Assembly (NCBI GenBank): GCA_037444005.1
Contig: JBBING010000093.1
Location: 1-9,224 of the forward strand
Length of the DNA: 9,224 nt
Reading direction: 5' to 3'
Source: DATLZC01 sp037444005
GTDB lineage: Bacteria; Chloroflexota; Dehalococcoidia; DSTF01; JACRBR01
Shown here: one piece after another, positions 8,060 through 9,224 of the stretch
Layout of the letters: each line of letters opens with the position of its first letter
How positions within the stretch are numbered: position 1 is the stretch's first letter
Program-made: the position numbers and the translations under genes
The notes under the pieces: generated by a model
What the model was told of the DNA's origin: nothing
Databases searched by the model: none
What the model saw: only the letters and a program-made list of their open reading frames with translations

Positions 8060-8166
8060 CGCAGCGCCATGCTAACAGGTCGAACGGCGTGTGTCGCCCC
8101 GACGAATCGCTCTGCGCCTGCACGGCCGCTGTGTGATATCTTCCCGAGCGAGAGAAGGAGCCGAAC
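8060..8166. promoter_or_regulatory. Divergent intergenic region, likely promoters both ways
   Basis: These 107 bases lie between two genes that point apart, so both should start here. On the minus strand, GCGACA (8092-8097) and TAGCAT (8069-8074) are 17 bases apart and match the sigma-70 consensus at 8 of 12 positions; a start near 8062 would give an almost leaderless hydrolase message. On the plus strand, TATCTT (8137-8142) is a possible -10 without a good -35. The small gene has GAAGGAG at 8154-8160, 6 bases before its ATG. Matches this weak occur by chance, so only the general role is reasonably safe. Confidence 0.35.
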
Positions 8167-8355
8167 ATGGAGCTGACGTTGTCACCCGAGGAAGCCGCCT
8201 TCCTGCACCGTGTGTTGACGAACTACCTCCCCGGTCTGCGCGAGGAGATCGCCGGGACGGAGAACTACGAATGGCGCCAGGCGCTCAAGAAGGACGAGGA
8301 GCTGCTCAAGGCGCTGATCGACCGTCTCGAGAAGGCCGGCGTCACGTCCTCCTGA
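8167..8355 (+). CDS. Small conserved-looking protein of unknown function, 62 residues
   Basis: The protein is short, highly charged and probably all helical, with no Cys, no membrane segment and no signal sequence. It begins MELTLSPEEAAFL. A helix at about 7-28 is followed by ENYEWRQALKKDEELL (about 34-49) and a last Leu/Lys/Glu helix, giving a heptad-like spacing of L, I and V that suits a helical hairpin or small dimer. GAAGGAG at 8154-8160 with a 6-base spacer gives strong support for translation. I have an impression of similar 60-residue proteins in other GC-rich bacteria but know no assigned role. It is followed 7 bases later by the asparaginase gene and is likely co-transcribed with it. 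Confidence 0.75.
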   Translation: MELTLSPEEAAFLHRVLTNYLPGLREEIAGTENYEWRQALKKDEELLKALIDRLEKAGVTSS

Positions 8356-8362
8356 AATCGGG

Positions 8363-9088
8363 ATGCCAATCGCGATCGTGGTGCACGGCGGCGCGGGCGT
8401 GTGGACGCGAGGTCCAGACCGCCAACGCGCCGCCGTGGCGGCCTGTCATGAGGCCGCGGCGGCGGGATTCGTGGCGCTCCGTGACGGCGCAGCCGCTTTC
8501 GACGCCGTAGAGGCGGCCGTTCGTGTGTTGGAAGACGCGCCGGTGTTGAACGCTGGGCGGGGCAGTCATCCCCGGTCCGACGGCAGCATCGAGATGGACG
8601 CCATCGTGATGGATGGCAGCACGCTGGGCCTCGGCGCCGTCGCCTGCCTGCGCCGCGTCCTCCACCCAGTCAGCCTGGCGCGCCTGGTGTTGGCTCACAG
8701 TCCCCACACCCTGCTCGTAGCGCACGGCGCGGAACGCTTTGCCGACGAGATGGGTTTTCCGCGCTGCGAGGAAGCGGACCTCGAGGTCTCGGAAGTCAGC
8801 GGCGAATCCACGGACACGGTCGGCGCGGTGGCGTGCGACAGCGCGGGCCATGTCGCCGTCGCCGCATCCACGGGCGGCATCCTTCGGCAGTGGCCGGGAC
8901 GCGTGGGCGACACGCCCCTCGTCGGCGCCGGCGCGTATGCCGACGACGCTTCGGCGGCGGCCACCGCGACCGGCGAGGGCGAAGCGCTCATGAAGCTGGT
9001 CATCAGCAAGCTCGTCTGCGACCTCGTGGCGCAGGGGGTAAGGCCCGAGCGCGCTTGCCAGCTCGCCCTCGACCGGCTCAAAGCGTGA
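8363..9088 (+). CDS. Isoaspartyl peptidase/L-asparaginase (Ntn hydrolase), C-terminally truncated
   Basis: This 241-residue protein belongs to the type 2 (plant-type) asparaginase family, which self-cleaves to alpha and beta chains and hydrolyses isoaspartyl dipeptides or asparagine. It starts with the expected VVHGGAG strand. NAGRG is at 63-67, followed by IEMDAIVMDG (76-85). The catalytic Thr is T152 in DTVGAVACD, giving a beta chain of about 90 residues. STGG (169-172), GRVGDTPLVGAG (179-190) and TGEGE (203-207) supply the other active-site parts. The scissile bond is Asp-Thr, as in glycosylasparaginases, rather than the common Gly-Thr. Relatives usually run about 50-60 residues further, with a GGLIAVD-like core strand that is missing here. 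The frame stops at LDRLKA just where the base composition changes. It may be inactive, and a truncated pseudogene is a fair alternative reading. Confidence 0.85.
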   Translation: MPIAIVVHGGAGVWTRGPDRQRAAVAACHEAAAAGFVALRDGAAAFDAVEAAVRVLEDAPVLNAGRGSHPRSDGSIEMDAIVMDGSTLGLGAVACLRRVLHPVSLARLVLAHSPHTLLVAHGAERFADEMGFPRCEEADLEVSEVSGESTDTVGAVACDSAGHVAVAASTGGILRQWPGRVGDTPLVGAGAYADDASAAATATGEGEALMKLVISKLVCDLVAQGVRPERACQLALDRLKA

Positions 9089-9114
9089 CTGGTTCTTGGT
9101 TGGTGGGATAGAAG

Positions 9115-9173
9115 CAGCGCCTGCCTTCTGGTATGGTTGAGGCGAATACTTGAACACACAGAAGGAGGCGCTG
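9115..9173 (+). repeat. Long inverted repeat that would bury a ribosome binding site
   Basis: CAGCGCCTGCCTTCT at 9115-9129 pairs with AGAAGGAGGCGCTG at 9160-9173: 14 base pairs with one bulged G (9123) around a 30-base loop. The right arm contains GAAGGAGG (9161-9168), the probable Shine-Dalgarno site of the gene starting at 9179. In RNA read through from upstream the site would be hidden, which is how several transposase genes are protected from outside transcription. An arm of a terminal repeat or part of a terminator are other readings. Confidence 0.6.
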
Positions 9174-9178
9174 TCGGC

Positions 9179-9224
9179 ATGAGGCTACGACTTCTCGTCC
9201 CCGAGGTCAAGCGCGTGGCGGCCG
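9179..9224 (+). CDS. Start of an unidentified gene, possibly a transposase (partial)
   Basis: An ATG at 9179 lies 10 bases after GAAGGAGG (9161-9168) and opens a frame that runs off the window: MRLRLLVPEVKRVAA. Fifteen residues are too few to assign a family. The position just after the broken asparaginase gene, in lower G+C sequence and behind a hairpin that hides the ribosome binding site, suggests a transposase. This is context only; the residues themselves prove nothing. Confidence 0.4.
   Translation, partial: MRLRLLVPEVKRVAA

Larger units (their letters stand above)
9086..9224 (+). mobile_element. Possible left end of an inserted element (runs off the window)
   Basis: The asparaginase frame is cut at about 9085. 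From there G+C content falls to about 54% over 9091-9180, with only 13 of 30 bases G or C in 9131-9160. The stretch holds short TTGGT repeats near its start, a long inverted repeat (9115-9173) and a new gene start with a good ribosome binding site (9179). This is the layout expected at the left end of an insertion sequence with its transposase. Terminal repeats and a target duplication cannot be checked because the right end lies outside. A simple genomic rearrangement or a short natural asparaginase would be the alternatives. Confidence 0.35.

Noticed and set aside
6855..8168. Second minus-strand open frame of 437 codons over the same region
   Set aside because: It is a shifted frame of the hydrolase gene, Arg/Gly-rich and without recognisable motifs. 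It also runs into the 3' end of hpnG.
7040..8176. Plus-strand open frame of 378 codons opposite the hydrolase gene
   Set aside because: The minus-strand frame carries a signal sequence and a full alpha/beta hydrolase motif set. The plus-strand translation is Arg/His-rich with no family pattern, as expected for the reverse of a high-GC gene.
9133..9153. Six-codon open frame in the loop of the inverted repeat, as a leader peptide
   Set aside because: It has no ribosome binding site and no stalling-type residue pattern; short frames like this are common by chance.
1..9224. tRNA or rRNA genes, CRISPR arrays, toxin-antitoxin or phage-defence genes
   Set aside because: I saw no cloverleaf-like sequence, no regularly spaced repeats and no defence-related motif. 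Apart from the 107-base region at 8060-8166 and the right edge, the window is almost fully coding.

Overview
The window is high in G+C (roughly 70% by eye, with codon third positions almost always G or C). It is densely coded and comes from a bacterium that makes extended hopanoids. The phylum cannot be fixed from the sequence. The strong Shine-Dalgarno sites, an exported alpha/beta hydrolase and the hopanoid gene set would suit a GC-rich, probably Gram-negative soil or sediment lineage (deltaproteobacterial-like, Binatota or Rokubacteria type). That is an impression, not a demonstration.

Positions 1-6901 hold one plus-strand hopanoid operon. After the last 22 codons of an unidentified gene come squalene-hopene cyclase (shc/hpnF, 62-2014), the three-enzyme squalene module hpnC (2011-2901), hpnD (2913-3815) and hpnE (3812-5167), then the side-chain genes hpnH (5178-6203) and hpnG (6200-6901). 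Genes overlap by ATGA or sit a few bases apart, so one transcript and translational coupling are likely. By family knowledge, HpnD condenses two farnesyl diphosphates to presqualene diphosphate, HpnC turns that into hydroxysqualene, and HpnE reduces it to squalene. Shc cyclises squalene to hopene, HpnH adds a 5'-deoxyadenosyl group, and HpnG removes adenine to give (phospho)ribosylhopane, the precursor of bacteriohopanepolyols. The order therefore runs from farnesyl diphosphate to the C35 hopanoid core without a gap. Genes for later head-group steps and transport (hpnO, hpnI/J/K, hpnN) are not in the window.

Positions 6905-8059 carry a minus-strand, secreted alpha/beta hydrolase. It converges on hpnG with only 3 bases between the stop codons and a small hairpin across the junction. 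A 107-base divergent intergenic region (8060-8166) separates it from a plus-strand pair: a 62-residue protein of unknown function (8167-8355) and an Ntn-hydrolase isoaspartyl peptidase/L-asparaginase (8363-9088).

The asparaginase reading frame stops about 50-60 residues earlier than the family norm. At that point the base composition falls to about 54% G+C and a new gene start appears (9179), preceded by a long inverted repeat that would bury its ribosome binding site. This looks like the edge of an inserted element, possibly an insertion sequence, but only about 140 bases are visible. It is the least ordinary part of the window. The rest is a clean, well-understood hopanoid locus, and I see no convincing evidence of an undescribed multi-gene system.
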